64,000 nt of DNA from Actinomadura chibensis NBRC 106107 (GCF_001552135.1 NZ_BCQP01000039.1:62001-126000); one strand, 5' to 3'; counted from the first letter of the stretch, positions 17,901-26,168 are shown. Notes: generated from the sequence alone by a model not told the origin. Made by a program: numbers and translations.

Positions 17901-18008
17901 CAGGCTCGCCGACGCCGACGTCGTCCACACGTTCGCCCGGACCCCCGCCTCCCGGTACACGAAGCGGAAGGCCACGAAGTAGAACGCGAAGGCGGCCACG
18001 ACGTCCAT
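14937..18008 (-). CDS. Membrane-anchored TPR-CHAT protease, module B
   Basis: 1,023 residues. Order of parts: two to four hydrophobic helices in the first 170 residues; helical TPR-like repeats (about 190-640, for example LRRSLDGLAEGHPQRAEFRY); and a C-terminal CHAT domain with WWVPTGLMVFLPLHSTEHG, catalytic His in AHFACHA (H891/H895) and Cys in FLAACTTA (C936). A caspase-type cysteine protease tethered to the membrane, probably an effector held inactive by its repeats. ATG 18008 (MDVVAAFAF) is chosen; an ATG 15 codons upstream is possible but the added codons are poorly biased. First gene of module B, pointing towards module A. Its CHAT domain differs clearly from that at 10802-12004. Confidence 0.85.
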   Translation of the reverse strand: MDVVAAFAFYFVAFRFVYREAGVRANVWTTSASASLPAALTAAHAELRDGYASVGAGGAAGWLAVLHLVLLPQVVLYGTYVVRRFEAAPPPPFLSPHALQLLARRPRFWRRSRALAVGSAVLVVLAGAAWDELKWVLAVTAAAAAAAVCGAVLAPAAAKVRRRRARSVRPFFARVDRWGIAQLRVAERQGEHGLLLVDDLIRDMRRRLDGRSPRYRRYGAFSMLLLTALLLRYRLLGQRRDLDSALETGRRLLASRPPEDAARNGYAIQYATALHVAYTATGDLDMIDESIRILREAAGTASPAVRPLVLAELAVALDERVLALDDVDALRESIGLHRRAVAETPTEDYQSVLRRALVPIFSPFTRPRTRKALREAVGVALVNSHHLPQRLSNLGLALVLLYGVDEDPALLTEAVEVMRRALRVMPAGHTQRPLVEARLADALLVKQDAEGGDALLDEAEPLLRRSLDGLAEGHPQRAEFRYLLGTSARRRFDATGDVAQRERAIEQWRQAAHAPAAPAWVRGGSAEAWGHLAAESGDWESALEAFSLAVETLPQRASRALSRPERERALTRPKGLAADAAAAALSAGRPDRAVELLEQGRGVLLGQTLDTRSDLGRLTAEHPETAAEFVRIRDALDRPDLGGAPDEIIERRHALARRWDETLAAIRRLDGYADFLLPRTSAELCAAARQGPIVFVTQNDRRADALIMLPDGVRPVPLPEATAAETGRRISDLYGALAVAIAPGGSLRERARAERDLRDVLGWLERAVTGPVLAELPPDVSRLWWVPTGLMVFLPLHSTEHGSIVPSYTPTVRVLEHAREQQAGATVSEGVASEGGLVVSAAAAVDGLPLPGAAGDAETLAGLLPGARVLRDAEATRANVLAALPGAPLAHFACHAVSDPSAPALSRLMLHDEPLTLPDVGGLNLAGGRLAFLAACTTALGAIDLPDEAVHLTSAFQLAGYAHVVGTLWPADDRTATAVTRGFYRRLAAGRPVHAALAETVADVRAESPKTPSLWASYVHVGP

Positions 18009-18099
18009 GCCCTCAGCATTCGGTCGGAGCGGGCGGACGGCCAGACCGGGCATCCCACCGGAACCAGACCGTGACCTGGATGCCCGGCCGGCGCGGCCG

Positions 18100-18825
18100 T
18101 CAGCCCGCCTCGGGACGCGGCCGCCGGACCGGCGGCAGGTCGAACTCGTCGTTCGGCGTCCGCAGCAGGGCGACGCTCGCGGACGCGAATCCCACGGCGG
18201 TCAGCACCCAGGCGACGCCGGGCTGGAGGTTGCCGCCGAGCACGTTCACGAACTCGACCGGCGCGGCCGCGCCGACGGCGACGGCCATCCAGCGGGGCGC
18301 GACGCGGACGCGCCACAGCAGGACCGCGAGGAGGACGCGGCCGATCGTGATGGTGAGCAGCATCGGGAGCAGGATCAGCCCGAAGCCGGAGTTCTCGATG
18401 GAGTCGCCGAGCGTGATGACGGTGTTCGCGTCCAGGTTCTTGTCGACCGCGATGTAGTCGAGCAGGTCCGTGCTCGGGTTGGCGGTGCCCGCCAGGAAGC
18501 CCAGCGTCATCAGGACGCCGACGACGGTGGCGAACACCGGCGCGTGGCGGCGGCAGGCGGCGATCATCGCCAGCGCCGACGGGACGAGGGTGAAGATGAG
18601 GATCGGGCTGAACAGCAGCATCAGCCCCACCCGGTCGTGGTGGGCGACGGTGGCGGCGAACTGGTCGCGGCCGTCCTCGGCGCCGTAGTCGTAGGGGGCG
18701 ACGAAGCCGCCCACCGCGATCGCCAGCGCGGGCACGGGCGCGACGACCGCGAGCAGCACGCGCCAGAACGTGCGCGCGTCGCGGACCTTGGTCGGGGTGG
18801 CGGGCGGGGCGGTGGCTGCGGTCAC
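18100..18825 (-). CDS. Membrane protein, seven to eight predicted helices
   Basis: 241 residues, almost all hydrophobic helices (VLLAVVAPVPALAIAVGGFV, GLMLLFSPILIFTLVPSALA, FGLILLPMLLTITIGRVLLA). No catalytic motif; the layout resembles DUF4386-type membrane proteins. Start is GTG 18825 with AGGAGG 6 bases upstream. It is transcribed divergently from the sensor kinase at 18967 across about 140 bases, so it may be a target of that two-component pair; this is inferred from position only. Confidence 0.7.
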   Translation of the reverse strand: MTAATAPPATPTKVRDARTFWRVLLAVVAPVPALAIAVGGFVAPYDYGAEDGRDQFAATVAHHDRVGLMLLFSPILIFTLVPSALAMIAACRRHAPVFATVVGVLMTLGFLAGTANPSTDLLDYIAVDKNLDANTVITLGDSIENSGFGLILLPMLLTITIGRVLLAVLLWRVRVAPRWMAVAVGAAAPVEFVNVLGGNLQPGVAWVLTAVGFASASVALLRTPNDEFDLPPVRRPRPEAG

Positions 18826-18966
18826 GACGGCCTCCTTGCGAGCCGGTGCGGATCGGGTTCCGCGCCAGTGTGCGGCGCGCCGCCGGACGGCCGACAGGGG
18901 CCCGTCCCTGGCCGGTTGGGGGCGTGCCCCTACCTGCCCGGGGACGCCGCCGGTCATCATGACCTG

Positions 18967-20973
18967 GTGACTCCTCGCGGGATGGCGGCGGCGTTGCTCG
19001 GCCTCGCGCTGGCCGAGGCGGCCGTGGCGGCGGGCGCGGGCGCGTGGTCGGGCCTCGGCTGGGACCGGCTCGTCGACCTGCTGGTGTTCAGCAACGCCGT
19101 GATCGGGCTCGCGCTCGCGGTGTCCGGCTGGCCGATCGCGGGACACCGGCCGCGCAACCCGATCGGCTGGCTGCTGCTGGCGGGCGGCCTGTGCTTCCTG
19201 ACCACGGCGGCGGGCACGGCGCTGCTGGGCGTGGCGTCCGCGCACGACCTGCGGGGGCCGGGCTGGACGGCGCTGGCCACCGTCGTCAACGCGGCGTTCC
19301 CGTGGATGCTGTGCCCGCTGCTGCCGCTCGTCCTGCTGCTGTTCCCGGACGGGCGGCTGCCCGGCCCGCGCTGGCGGCTGCTGGCCGTCCCGCTCGCGGC
19401 CGGCGCGCTGCTGTTCGCCGCGTCGTCGCTGGTGCCGACCATGGGGCTGGCGTCCGAACTGGGCTACGACGACCCGATCGGCTGGGACGCGCCCGCCCTG
19501 CGGACGTGGGGCGGTCCACTGGCGACGGTCTCGATCGCCTGCGCCTACCTCGGGGCGCTGGCGGCGCTCGTCGTCCGGTACCGGCGGGGCGGCGAGCGGA
19601 CGCGCCGCCGGTTGCTGTGGCTGGTGCCCGCCGCGTCGATCATGGTCGCGGTGTTCCTCGCGGACGCGGTGCTCGACCTGCAGAGCGTGTTCGCGATCCT
19701 GCCGATCGCGCTGGTGCCGCTGGCGATCATGGTGGCGGTGCTGCGGCACGAGCTGCTCGACATCCGGCTGGTGATCTCCAGGTCGGTGCTGTACCTGCTG
19801 CTCACGCTCGGCGTGGTCGCCGCCTACCTGGCGCTGATCACGATGCTGGACGGCGCGCTGCGGCGGCACGTGCCCGCGGGCGCGTCGGTCGCGGCGACGC
19901 TGGTGATCGCGCTGGCCTTCAACCCGGTGCGGATCGTCCTGCAGCGGCTGCTCGACCGGTCCTTCTACGGGGCGCGGCGCGACCCGCTGCGCGCGGTGGC
20001 CGAGGTGGGCGCGCGGCTCGGCGACGCCGACGGCGGGCTGGACGGCGTGCTGGAGTCGCTGTGCGGGGCGCTGAAGCTGCCGTCCGCGTCGATCGTGGTG
20101 CGGGGCGGGCGGGTCGCGGCGTACGGGACGCCCGCCGAGGTCCGGCACGTGTTCCCGCTGCGGCACGGCGACGACGAGCTCGGGGAGCTGGTCATCGGGC
20201 TGCGGGCGGGGGAGTCGCGGCTGGACCCGTCCGACGAGCGGGTGATCGGCCTGCTCGCCGCGCCGGTCGCGGTCGCCGTGCACGCCGGGCTGCTCGCCGA
20301 CCGGGCGGGCGAGCTCGCCGAGGCGCTGCGCCGGTCCCGGGAACGGGTGATCACCGGCCGCGAGGAGGAGCGCCGCCGGATGCGCCGCGACCTGCACGAC
20401 GGCCTCGGGCCGATCCTGACCGGCGTCGTCCTCAACGCCGACGCCGCCCGCCACCTCCTCGCCACCGACCCGGCGCGCGCGGGCGACCTGCTCGGCACGC
20501 TGCGCGAGCAGGCCACCGAGGCCGTCGACGACATCCGGCGGCTCGTCTACGACCTGCGTCCGCCCGCCCTCGACGGGATGGGCCTGACCGGCGCGCTCCG
20601 CGAGCACGCCCTGGCCCTCACCCGCCGCGCGGACGGCTCGCCGCTGACGGTGACCGTGCACGCCACCGAGCCCGCGCCGGAACTCCCCGCCGCCGTCGAG
20701 GTCGCCGCCTACCGGATCGTCACCGAGGCGCTGACCAACGTGGCCCGGCACTCGACGGCGGCCTCGGCGACCGTCGTGCTGGCGTCCGGGCCCGACGCGC
20801 TGCGCCTGCGGGTGGAGGACGACGGCGCCAACCACGCCCCCTGGGTCCCCGGCGTCGGCCTCGGCTCGATCCGCGAGCGCGCCGCCGAGCTCGGCGGCAC
20901 CTGCGACCTCGACCCGGCCCCGACCGGCGGACGCGTCTCCATCACCATCCCCCTCGGCAAGGAGCCCGCATGA
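18967..20973 (+). CDS. NarL/DesK-type sensor histidine kinase
   Basis: 668 residues from GTG 18967 (ATG 18982 is equally possible; neither has a strong ribosome site). About eight hydrophobic helices (residues 1-330) are followed by a GAF-like region. A HisKA_3 dimerisation helix then holds the phospho-acceptor His in RRMRRDLHDGLGPILTG (around 478), and a HATPase domain has the N box EALTNVARHS and G box GVGLGSIRERAAELGG. It autophosphorylates in response to an unknown membrane or intracellular signal and passes phosphate to the regulator encoded by the next gene, which overlaps by 4 bases. Confidence 0.92.
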   Translation: MTPRGMAAALLGLALAEAAVAAGAGAWSGLGWDRLVDLLVFSNAVIGLALAVSGWPIAGHRPRNPIGWLLLAGGLCFLTTAAGTALLGVASAHDLRGPGWTALATVVNAAFPWMLCPLLPLVLLLFPDGRLPGPRWRLLAVPLAAGALLFAASSLVPTMGLASELGYDDPIGWDAPALRTWGGPLATVSIACAYLGALAALVVRYRRGGERTRRRLLWLVPAASIMVAVFLADAVLDLQSVFAILPIALVPLAIMVAVLRHELLDIRLVISRSVLYLLLTLGVVAAYLALITMLDGALRRHVPAGASVAATLVIALAFNPVRIVLQRLLDRSFYGARRDPLRAVAEVGARLGDADGGLDGVLESLCGALKLPSASIVVRGGRVAAYGTPAEVRHVFPLRHGDDELGELVIGLRAGESRLDPSDERVIGLLAAPVAVAVHAGLLADRAGELAEALRRSRERVITGREEERRRMRRDLHDGLGPILTGVVLNADAARHLLATDPARAGDLLGTLREQATEAVDDIRRLVYDLRPPALDGMGLTGALREHALALTRRADGSPLTVTVHATEPAPELPAAVEVAAYRIVTEALTNVARHSTAASATVVLASGPDALRLRVEDDGANHAPWVPGVGLGSIRERAAELGGTCDLDPAPTGGRVSITIPLGKEPA

Positions 20974-21620
20974 CCCTGCGGATCGTCATCGCGGACGACC
21001 ACGGCGTGGTCCGCGACGGCCTGACCGCCCTGCTCTCGGCGGTCGACGGCTACGAGATGGTCGGCACCGCCTCCACCGGCGACGAGGCCGTCCGCGCCGC
21101 CGTCACCCTGCGCCCGGACGTCCTCGTCATGGACATCCAGATGCCCGGCCGGACCGGCATCGAGGCCACCCGCGAGATCGCCCGCGTCGCCCCGGACGTC
21201 GGCGTCCTGATGCTGACGATGTTCGACGACGACGACTCGGTGTTCGCCGCGATGCGCGCCGGAGCGCTCGGCTACGTCCTCAAGGGCGCCGCCTCCGCCA
21301 ACATCATCCGCGCCATCGCCGCGATCGCCGCCGGGGAGGCGATCTTCGGCCCCGGGGTCGCCCGCCGCGCGCTCACCTTCCTGACCGCGCCGCCGCCCGC
21401 CACCCCCGAGTTCCCGCAGCTCACGCCGCGCGAACGGGAGGTGCTCGACCTCATCGCCGCCGGGCTGGCGAACGCCGACGTCGCGGCCCGCATGTCCCTG
21501 GCCTCGAAGACGGTCAGCAACCACATCACCAACATCTTCGCCAAGCTCCAGGTCGCCAGCCGGGCCGAGGCCATCGTCCGCGCCCGCGAGGGCGGCCTCG
21601 GCACCTCCGCCGAGACCTGA
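20970..21620 (+). CDS. NarL/LuxR-type response regulator
   Basis: 216 residues. The receiver domain has the acidic pair in IADDHGVVRDG, phospho-acceptor Asp in VLVMDIQMPGRTG (around residue 54) and conserved Lys in YVLKGA. The C-terminal LuxR helix-turn-helix (LTPREREVLDLIAAGLANAD ... KTVSNHITNIFAKLQV) binds DNA. It is the cognate partner of the kinase just upstream (ATGA overlap). The 3' end overlaps the convergent gene at 21526 by 95 bases. Confidence 0.95.
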   Translation: MTLRIVIADDHGVVRDGLTALLSAVDGYEMVGTASTGDEAVRAAVTLRPDVLVMDIQMPGRTGIEATREIARVAPDVGVLMLTMFDDDDSVFAAMRAGALGYVLKGAASANIIRAIAAIAAGEAIFGPGVARRALTFLTAPPPATPEFPQLTPREREVLDLIAAGLANADVAARMSLASKTVSNHITNIFAKLQVASRAEAIVRAREGGLGTSAET

Positions 21621-22191
21621 CCGCCGCCAAGAGGGCGGCGAGCGGCGCCCCGGCGGTGAGCGCGAGCCACAGCGCCCGGCTGCGGCCCCACTCGTCGGCC
21701 GGCCAGATCGGGAACAGGGCCAGCACCCCCGACCAGGGCCGGATCAGGGCGACCGCCGTCGCGACCGGGACGACCAGGGCGGCGAACACCGCGCCGGGCT
21801 GCGGCACGCCCCGGTGCCGCCGCCACGCGGACACCGACACCGCCAGCGTGGCCGCGCCGACCCCCTGCAGCGCGAACAGTCCCGGGTGGTCGGGCAGCCG
21901 GTGCCGCCAGACGAGCAGGCAGCAGGCCCACACCCCGAGGGCGGCCGGGACGGTGATCACGGCGCGGGCGGCGGTGCGCCAGACCAGCCCGCGCGGCAGC
22001 GTGTCGACGAGGGCGGCGCACCGCTCGTCCTGCGCCGTCGCCACCGTCCCGGCGATGAGGCCGACCGCGGCGCCCTGCAGCGGCCACATGACGTACGGGC
22101 GGGCGGCGACCATGGCCATCAGCCCGGCGATGACCGCGCAGGACGCGCCGAGCAGCACCCCGGGCGTCACCCGGACGGCGTAGCGGATCAC
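21526..22191 (-). CDS. Membrane protein at the end of an ABC exporter operon
   Basis: 221 residues with about six hydrophobic helices (VLLGASCAVIAGLMAMVAAR, VITVPAALGVWACCLLVW, TAGAPLAALLAAV). The last 28 residues are Arg/Gly/Trp-rich and lie antisense to the end of the response regulator gene; they may be a stop-codon loss or a recent extension. GTG 22191 overlaps the upstream stop (GTGA). Probably the second membrane subunit of the ABC transporter encoded by 22188-23066 and 23063-23959; no ATPase motif of its own. Confidence 0.72.
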   Translation of the reverse strand: MIRYAVRVTPGVLLGASCAVIAGLMAMVAARPYVMWPLQGAAVGLIAGTVATAQDERCAALVDTLPRGLVWRTAARAVITVPAALGVWACCLLVWRHRLPDHPGLFALQGVGAATLAVSVSAWRRHRGVPQPGAVFAALVVPVATAVALIRPWSGVLALFPIWPADEWGRSRALWLALTAGAPLAALLAAVRSRRRCRGRPRGRGRWPRPGWRPGAWRRCW

Positions 22192-23066
22192 GGGCTGCCC
22201 AGCGGGTTGACCATCGTGTGGTCGATGCCCGTGACCATGGCGAGGACGCAGGCGACGACGGCGGCGGCGAGCAGGACGGCACCGACCGCGCGGAGGCGCG
22301 GGGTGCGTGCGCGCGGGTCGTGCCAGAGGGCGGCGACGACCGCGAGCCCGCACAGGCACACCAGGTACCCGACCCACCACTGCGGCGACCCGGACATCAG
22401 CAGCATCCGCTCGGGATCGCCCTTGACGCCGAACGGGCCGCCGAAGTACGTCCACGGCGAGACGTGCCGGACGGGCCGCAGCGGCGCGACCAGCCCCTGG
22501 AAGGCGATGACGAACGCCACGAGCAGCACGGCGACCATCGGCGCGACGCCGCGCCGCGGCCACCAGCGGCCGATGACGACGCCGAGCAGCGGGCCGCCGA
22601 GCGCCGCCATCGGCCCCTCGCCGAACAGCACCGCGAGCCGCCAGCCCTCCGTCACGGGCCCGAACGGGAACCCGTCGGGCGGCGGCGGGTTCACGTGGTA
22701 CAGCCGGACGTTCCACCCGTACCAGAGCAGGCCGACGGCGAACGGCAGCAGGCAGGCCAGGACGAGCGCGGCGGTCTGGACGCGCTCCGGCACGGGCGGC
22801 GCCCCCGCCGCCCGGCGCAGCGCGGCCGCGTCGCGGGTCATCGAGGCCATCGCGACCAGGCCGAGCACGCCGAGCGCGGCGGCCGGGACGATCGGGTTGG
22901 CGAAGCTCGCCTCCCGCGCGTCCGGCCGGAGCCCGAGCAGGCACAGCAGCACTCCGATGACGAACAGCGGGTGCCGGGCGTAGCGGCGCGTCTCGCTCGC
23001 GGCGAGGCGCCGCAGCACGCCCCGGCCGGCGGCGGTGGCGGGGAGGGGGAGGGCCTGCGCGCTCAT
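22188..23066 (-). CDS. ABC transporter membrane subunit
   Basis: 292 residues with roughly six to eight hydrophobic helices (HPLFVIGVLLCLLGLRP, AAALGVLGLVAMASM, VQTAALVLACLLPFAVGLLW). This is the usual make-up of ABC-2-type permeases that sit next to a single ATPase. The start ATG overlaps the ATPase stop as ATGA. The periplasmic-side segment with YHVNPPPPDGFPFGP is proline-rich. Substrate unknown. Confidence 0.75.
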   Translation of the reverse strand: MSAQALPLPATAAGRGVLRRLAASETRRYARHPLFVIGVLLCLLGLRPDAREASFANPIVPAAALGVLGLVAMASMTRDAAALRRAAGAPPVPERVQTAALVLACLLPFAVGLLWYGWNVRLYHVNPPPPDGFPFGPVTEGWRLAVLFGEGPMAALGGPLLGVVIGRWWPRRGVAPMVAVLLVAFVIAFQGLVAPLRPVRHVSPWTYFGGPFGVKGDPERMLLMSGSPQWWVGYLVCLCGLAVVAALWHDPRARTPRLRAVGAVLLAAAVVACVLAMVTGIDHTMVNPLGSP

Positions 23067-23959
23067 GCCGCGCTCTCCTGCCGGTCGGTGCCTGCGTCCG
23101 AACCCAGCATCAGGAGGTAGGCGTCCTCGACGGTGGGGTCGGCCGGCACGGCGTCGGCGACCGCGGAGCCGCCGACGGACCTGATCCGCCCGGAGCCGGT
23201 GCGCCAGGAGTGCAGCGCGCCGGGCAGCGCCCGCGGCGCGAGCCAGACCCGTCCGGCGGCGGTGGCGACGAAGTCGGCGACCGCGCCGTCGTAGCGGATC
23301 CGTCCGGCGTCCATGACGATCACCCGCTCGCACAGCGCGGCGACGTCCTCGGTCTGGTGGGTGCCGAGCAGGACGGCGCCGCCGGTCGCGTGCTCCGACA
23401 GCAGGGTCCGCAGGGACGCGCGCTGCTCCGGGTCCAGGCCGGTGGTCGGCTCGTCCAGGACGAGCAGCGGCGGCGCGCCGATGAACGACTGGGCCAGGGC
23501 GAGGCGGCGGCGCTGCCCGCCCGACAGGGTCCGGATCCTCCTCGTGGTGCGGTCGCCGAGACCGACCAGGTCCAGGACGCGGCGCGCCTCGGCGTGCCGC
23601 CGGGCCGTGTCCGTCCACTCCTTGAGGAGCGCGACGTAGTCGACGAACGCGAAGCAGGTCATGCCGCGCGGGAACGCGACCTCCTGCGGCAGGTAGCCGA
23701 GCAGCCGCCGGACCGCCGTCCGCTCGGCGACCGATCCGGTCGCCTCCCGGCCGAGCACCGTGACGCGGCCCCCGGTGGGCGGGGTGGACGTCGTCAGCAT
23801 GCGGATCAGGGTCGTCTTCCCGGCGCCGTTCGGCCCGAGCAGCCCGGTCACGCCGGGGCCGAGCTCCAGGTCGACGCCGTCCACGGCGACGGTCCGGCCG
23901 TACCGCTTGGCCAGCCCTTCGACCGCGACGATGGGCGGACGTGGTTCGGATGCGCTCAC
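23063..23959 (-). CDS. ABC transporter ATP-binding protein
   Basis: 298 residues. Motifs in order: Walker A GPNGAGKTT (around 43), Q-loop GYLPQE, signature TLSGGQRRRLALAQSF, Walker B LLVLDEPTTGLD and H-loop GTHQTEDV. The last 80 residues form the extra C-terminal domain found in drug- and lantibiotic-type ABC-2 ATPases. GTG 23959 overlaps the stop of the anti-sigma gene (GTGA). It energises export by the two following membrane proteins. Co-transcription with a sigma/anti-sigma pair suggests a cell-envelope stress or antibiotic response; this is inference. Confidence 0.92.
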   Translation of the reverse strand: MSASEPRPPIVAVEGLAKRYGRTVAVDGVDLELGPGVTGLLGPNGAGKTTLIRMLTTSTPPTGGRVTVLGREATGSVAERTAVRRLLGYLPQEVAFPRGMTCFAFVDYVALLKEWTDTARRHAEARRVLDLVGLGDRTTRRIRTLSGGQRRRLALAQSFIGAPPLLVLDEPTTGLDPEQRASLRTLLSEHATGGAVLLGTHQTEDVAALCERVIVMDAGRIRYDGAVADFVATAAGRVWLAPRALPGALHSWRTGSGRIRSVGGSAVADAVPADPTVEDAYLLMLGSDAGTDRQESAA

Positions 23960-24771
23960 GCGTAACCTCCAGGTGTGCGTGCGGCACGGATCCGGGCCGC
24001 GAGGACGGCGACCGTGATCGCGGCCAGGACCAGGTAGCAGATCTGCGCGGTCGGCCGGACGGCGTCGTCCAGGTCGTCCCGCAGGTAGGCCGCCGCGACC
24101 ACGGCGACCCACAGGCCGGACACCGCGCCGCCGACGACCGGCGGCGGCCACCACGTGAGGGCGACCAGCGCGGCCAGCGTGAGGCCGAGCGCCGGGGTCA
24201 GCCAGGCCACCGCGAGCCAGCCGATTCCGGCGACCGCGCCCATCACCGTCACCAGCGGGACGGTCGTGGCGATCACCGCGACGGTCCGCAGCAGCGCGAG
24301 GCGGGTCTTGGAGTAGGGGGTGGCGTTGGTCAGCTCGACCAGCGGATCGGTCGCGGTGAACGCGGCGACCACCCCGAGCACCGGGACCAGCGGCGCCACG
24401 AGCAGGTACAGCGCCGTGCCGAGCACCGCGCCGGGCCAGGACGCGGCGACCGCGAACACCAGCACCGCGACGGTGGCGAGCGTCCACGGGCCGCGCAGCG
24501 ACCGGGACGCGGCGAGCAGCGCGGCGTCCTCCGCGCTCAGCCCGGCCCGGCGCAGCAGCCGCAGCGCGAGCGGGAGGCGGGGCCGCTGGATCGTCTCCCG
24601 CACGCCCGTCCACACCCGCTCCAGCGGGTCGGGGTCGGCCAGCGCCGCCACCCCCGCCCGGCAGCCCGCGCACCGGACGAGGTGCGCCTCGATCGACGCG
24701 GACGCCACCAGATCGGTCTCACCCGCCGTGTAGCGCCGCAGGAGGGCGGCGTCGCAGTGCCACGTGCTCAT
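23956..24771 (-). CDS. Zinc-finger membrane anti-sigma factor-like protein
   Basis: 271 residues. The N-terminal 50 residues hold a zf-HC2-like anti-sigma motif: Cys6 in WHCDAALL and H-x3-C-x2-C in EAHLVRCAGC. Four to six membrane helices follow (residues 95-265). The ATG overlaps the sigma gene stop as ATGA. Expected role: bind and inhibit the sigma factor encoded just upstream until a membrane signal releases it. The extended multi-helix membrane part is larger than in ordinary single-helix anti-sigma factors. Confidence 0.82.
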   Translation of the reverse strand: MSTWHCDAALLRRYTAGETDLVASASIEAHLVRCAGCRAGVAALADPDPLERVWTGVRETIQRPRLPLALRLLRRAGLSAEDAALLAASRSLRGPWTLATVAVLVFAVAASWPGAVLGTALYLLVAPLVPVLGVVAAFTATDPLVELTNATPYSKTRLALLRTVAVIATTVPLVTVMGAVAGIGWLAVAWLTPALGLTLAALVALTWWPPPVVGGAVSGLWVAVVAAAYLRDDLDDAVRPTAQICYLVLAAITVAVLAARIRAARTPGGYA

Positions 24772-25331
24772 GACATTCCCTCGGTCGGTAGGGCCAGCAG
24801 GTCCTCGCGCAACTGCGCGGTCGCCTTGCGCAGCCGGAACTTCACCGTGCTCGCGGGCATCCCGAGCAGCCGCGCCGCCTCGCGGGTGCTCAGGCCGTCC
24901 AGCACCGTGGCCTGCACCACCGCGCGCAGCTCGGGGGACAGCCGCCGCAGCGCTCCACCCGCGTCGCCGTACTCCACGCCGAGCAGCACCTGCTCCTCGG
25001 CGCTCGCCAGCACCCCGCCGTCGGTCCGCGCGGACGGCCGCGCCGCCGCGTCCGCCCGGCGGAGCCGCGACACGAGACGGCGCACCGCGATCCCCCACAG
25101 CCACGCCGCGACCTCGCCCTCGCCGCGGAACCGCCCGGCGCCGCGCCACACCGCCACGAACGTGTCCTGCAGGACGTCGGCCACCGCGTCCGCGTCCCCG
25201 CAGCGCCGCGCCAGCCGCACCCGCAGCCACGGCGCGTGCCGCTCGAACAGCACCCGCAGCGCCTGCTCATCACCACCGCCGACCCTCCGCAGCAGCGCCG
25301 CGTCGTCGGCATCCGGACCTCTCGCCTGCAC
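24768..25331 (-). CDS. ECF RNA polymerase sigma factor
   Basis: 187 residues from GTG 25331, which follows AGAGGGG; the longer open frame starting at 25514 adds 61 Arg/Pro/Gly residues untypical of sigma factors. Region 2 includes LFERHAPWLRVRLARR and DVLQDTFVAVWRGAGRF. Region 4 includes LSPELRAVVQATVLDG and the helix-turn-helix LSTREAARLLGMPASTVKFR. It directs RNA polymerase to its own regulon, most likely including this five-gene operon. Controlled by the membrane anti-sigma factor encoded next. Confidence 0.9.
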   Translation of the reverse strand: MQARGPDADDAALLRRVGGGDEQALRVLFERHAPWLRVRLARRCGDADAVADVLQDTFVAVWRGAGRFRGEGEVAAWLWGIAVRRLVSRLRRADAAARPSARTDGGVLASAEEQVLLGVEYGDAGGALRRLSPELRAVVQATVLDGLSTREAARLLGMPASTVKFRLRKATAQLREDLLALPTEGMS

Positions 25332-25528
25332 ATCCCCTCTGTCGCATCCGGAGCCGCGACCGGACAACCCCGCGGGGAGAACTTCACGCGGAACCCGCGT
25401 CCGACAACGGCCAGCCGCAGGACACGGGCGGGAAATCTCCCAACTATCTACCGAGCGCGATCGGTCGACCACAGTCAGTGGGGAATGAAGGGGTGAACAC
25501 TCCCGACCCCCCAAGGAGAACGCCCCCC

Positions 25529-26053
25529 GTGTCCGAGTACACCAGTGACATCCCGACCGGCAAGGTCCTGATCGTGCACAAGGTGATCAACGCCTACCTC
25601 ATGCCCGACGGCATCAGCGATGCCGAGACGACCGGCGACGACGAGCTCCAGACCTTCTTCGCCGACCCCTGGCCGGCCAACGCCTCGGTCTACTGGAAGT
25701 TCGAGCCCGCCTCCGGCCGGCCGGGCGCCTACCACATCCGGTCCCAGCCCAACGAGCGCTACCTCGGCATCCGGGGAGACGTGGCGAAGGCCAACGCGGT
25801 CGTGATCCTGCGGCTGAACGAGTCCAACGCCGCTCTGTGGGAGCCCACGCCCATCCCCGGCCTGCCCGACGCCACGGGCCACCCGCTGGTGCGCGCGCTA
25901 CGGCTGCGCGGCACCAACTTCGCGATGGCCACGGCCGGGAACCTCCCCAACCGCGACGCCGAGATCCACCTCGACCGCGCCTGGGACGGGGAGTTCAACC
26001 TCTACCACGCCTTCCTCCTCATCCCCGAGTCCTCGGTCACAACGACGCCCTGA
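25529..26053 (+). CDS. Beta-trefoil (ricin-B/fascin-like) protein
   Basis: 174 residues, GTG start with AAGGAG 10 bases upstream. The repeated pattern of short strands with W/Y/L-G (VYWKFEPASGRPGAYHIRS, YLGIRGD, LWEPTP, YHAFLLIPE) suggests a beta-trefoil carbohydrate- or lipid-binding fold. No signal peptide and no cysteines, so it is probably cytosolic. It is divergent from the ECF sigma operon and close to the integration island; its end is about 115 bases from the left island repeat. Binding partner unknown. Confidence 0.65.
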   Translation: MSEYTSDIPTGKVLIVHKVINAYLMPDGISDAETTGDDELQTFFADPWPANASVYWKFEPASGRPGAYHIRSQPNERYLGIRGDVAKANAVVILRLNESNAALWEPTPIPGLPDATGHPLVRALRLRGTNFAMATAGNLPNRDAEIHLDRAWDGEFNLYHAFLLIPESSVTTTP

Positions 26054-26168
26054 CACCACCCGCGCTCCGCGAGGACCCGCACCGGAGAGGGCGGGCCCTC
26101 GCGGCACCCAGGCGATGGCGGAGAACGACGGAGGGCGCTCCCCTAAGGAACGCCCTGCCGGAAAAGAA

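Noticed and set aside
13432..17928. 1,498-codon minus-strand open frame
   Set aside because: A shadow of three real minus-strand genes in another frame; composition is almost only Arg, Pro, Gly and Ala.
18007..18966. Plus-strand extension of the sensor kinase frame
   Set aside because: It lies antisense to the membrane protein gene at 18100-18825, and its composition (Asp, Gln, Arg, His-rich) is that of an antisense shadow.
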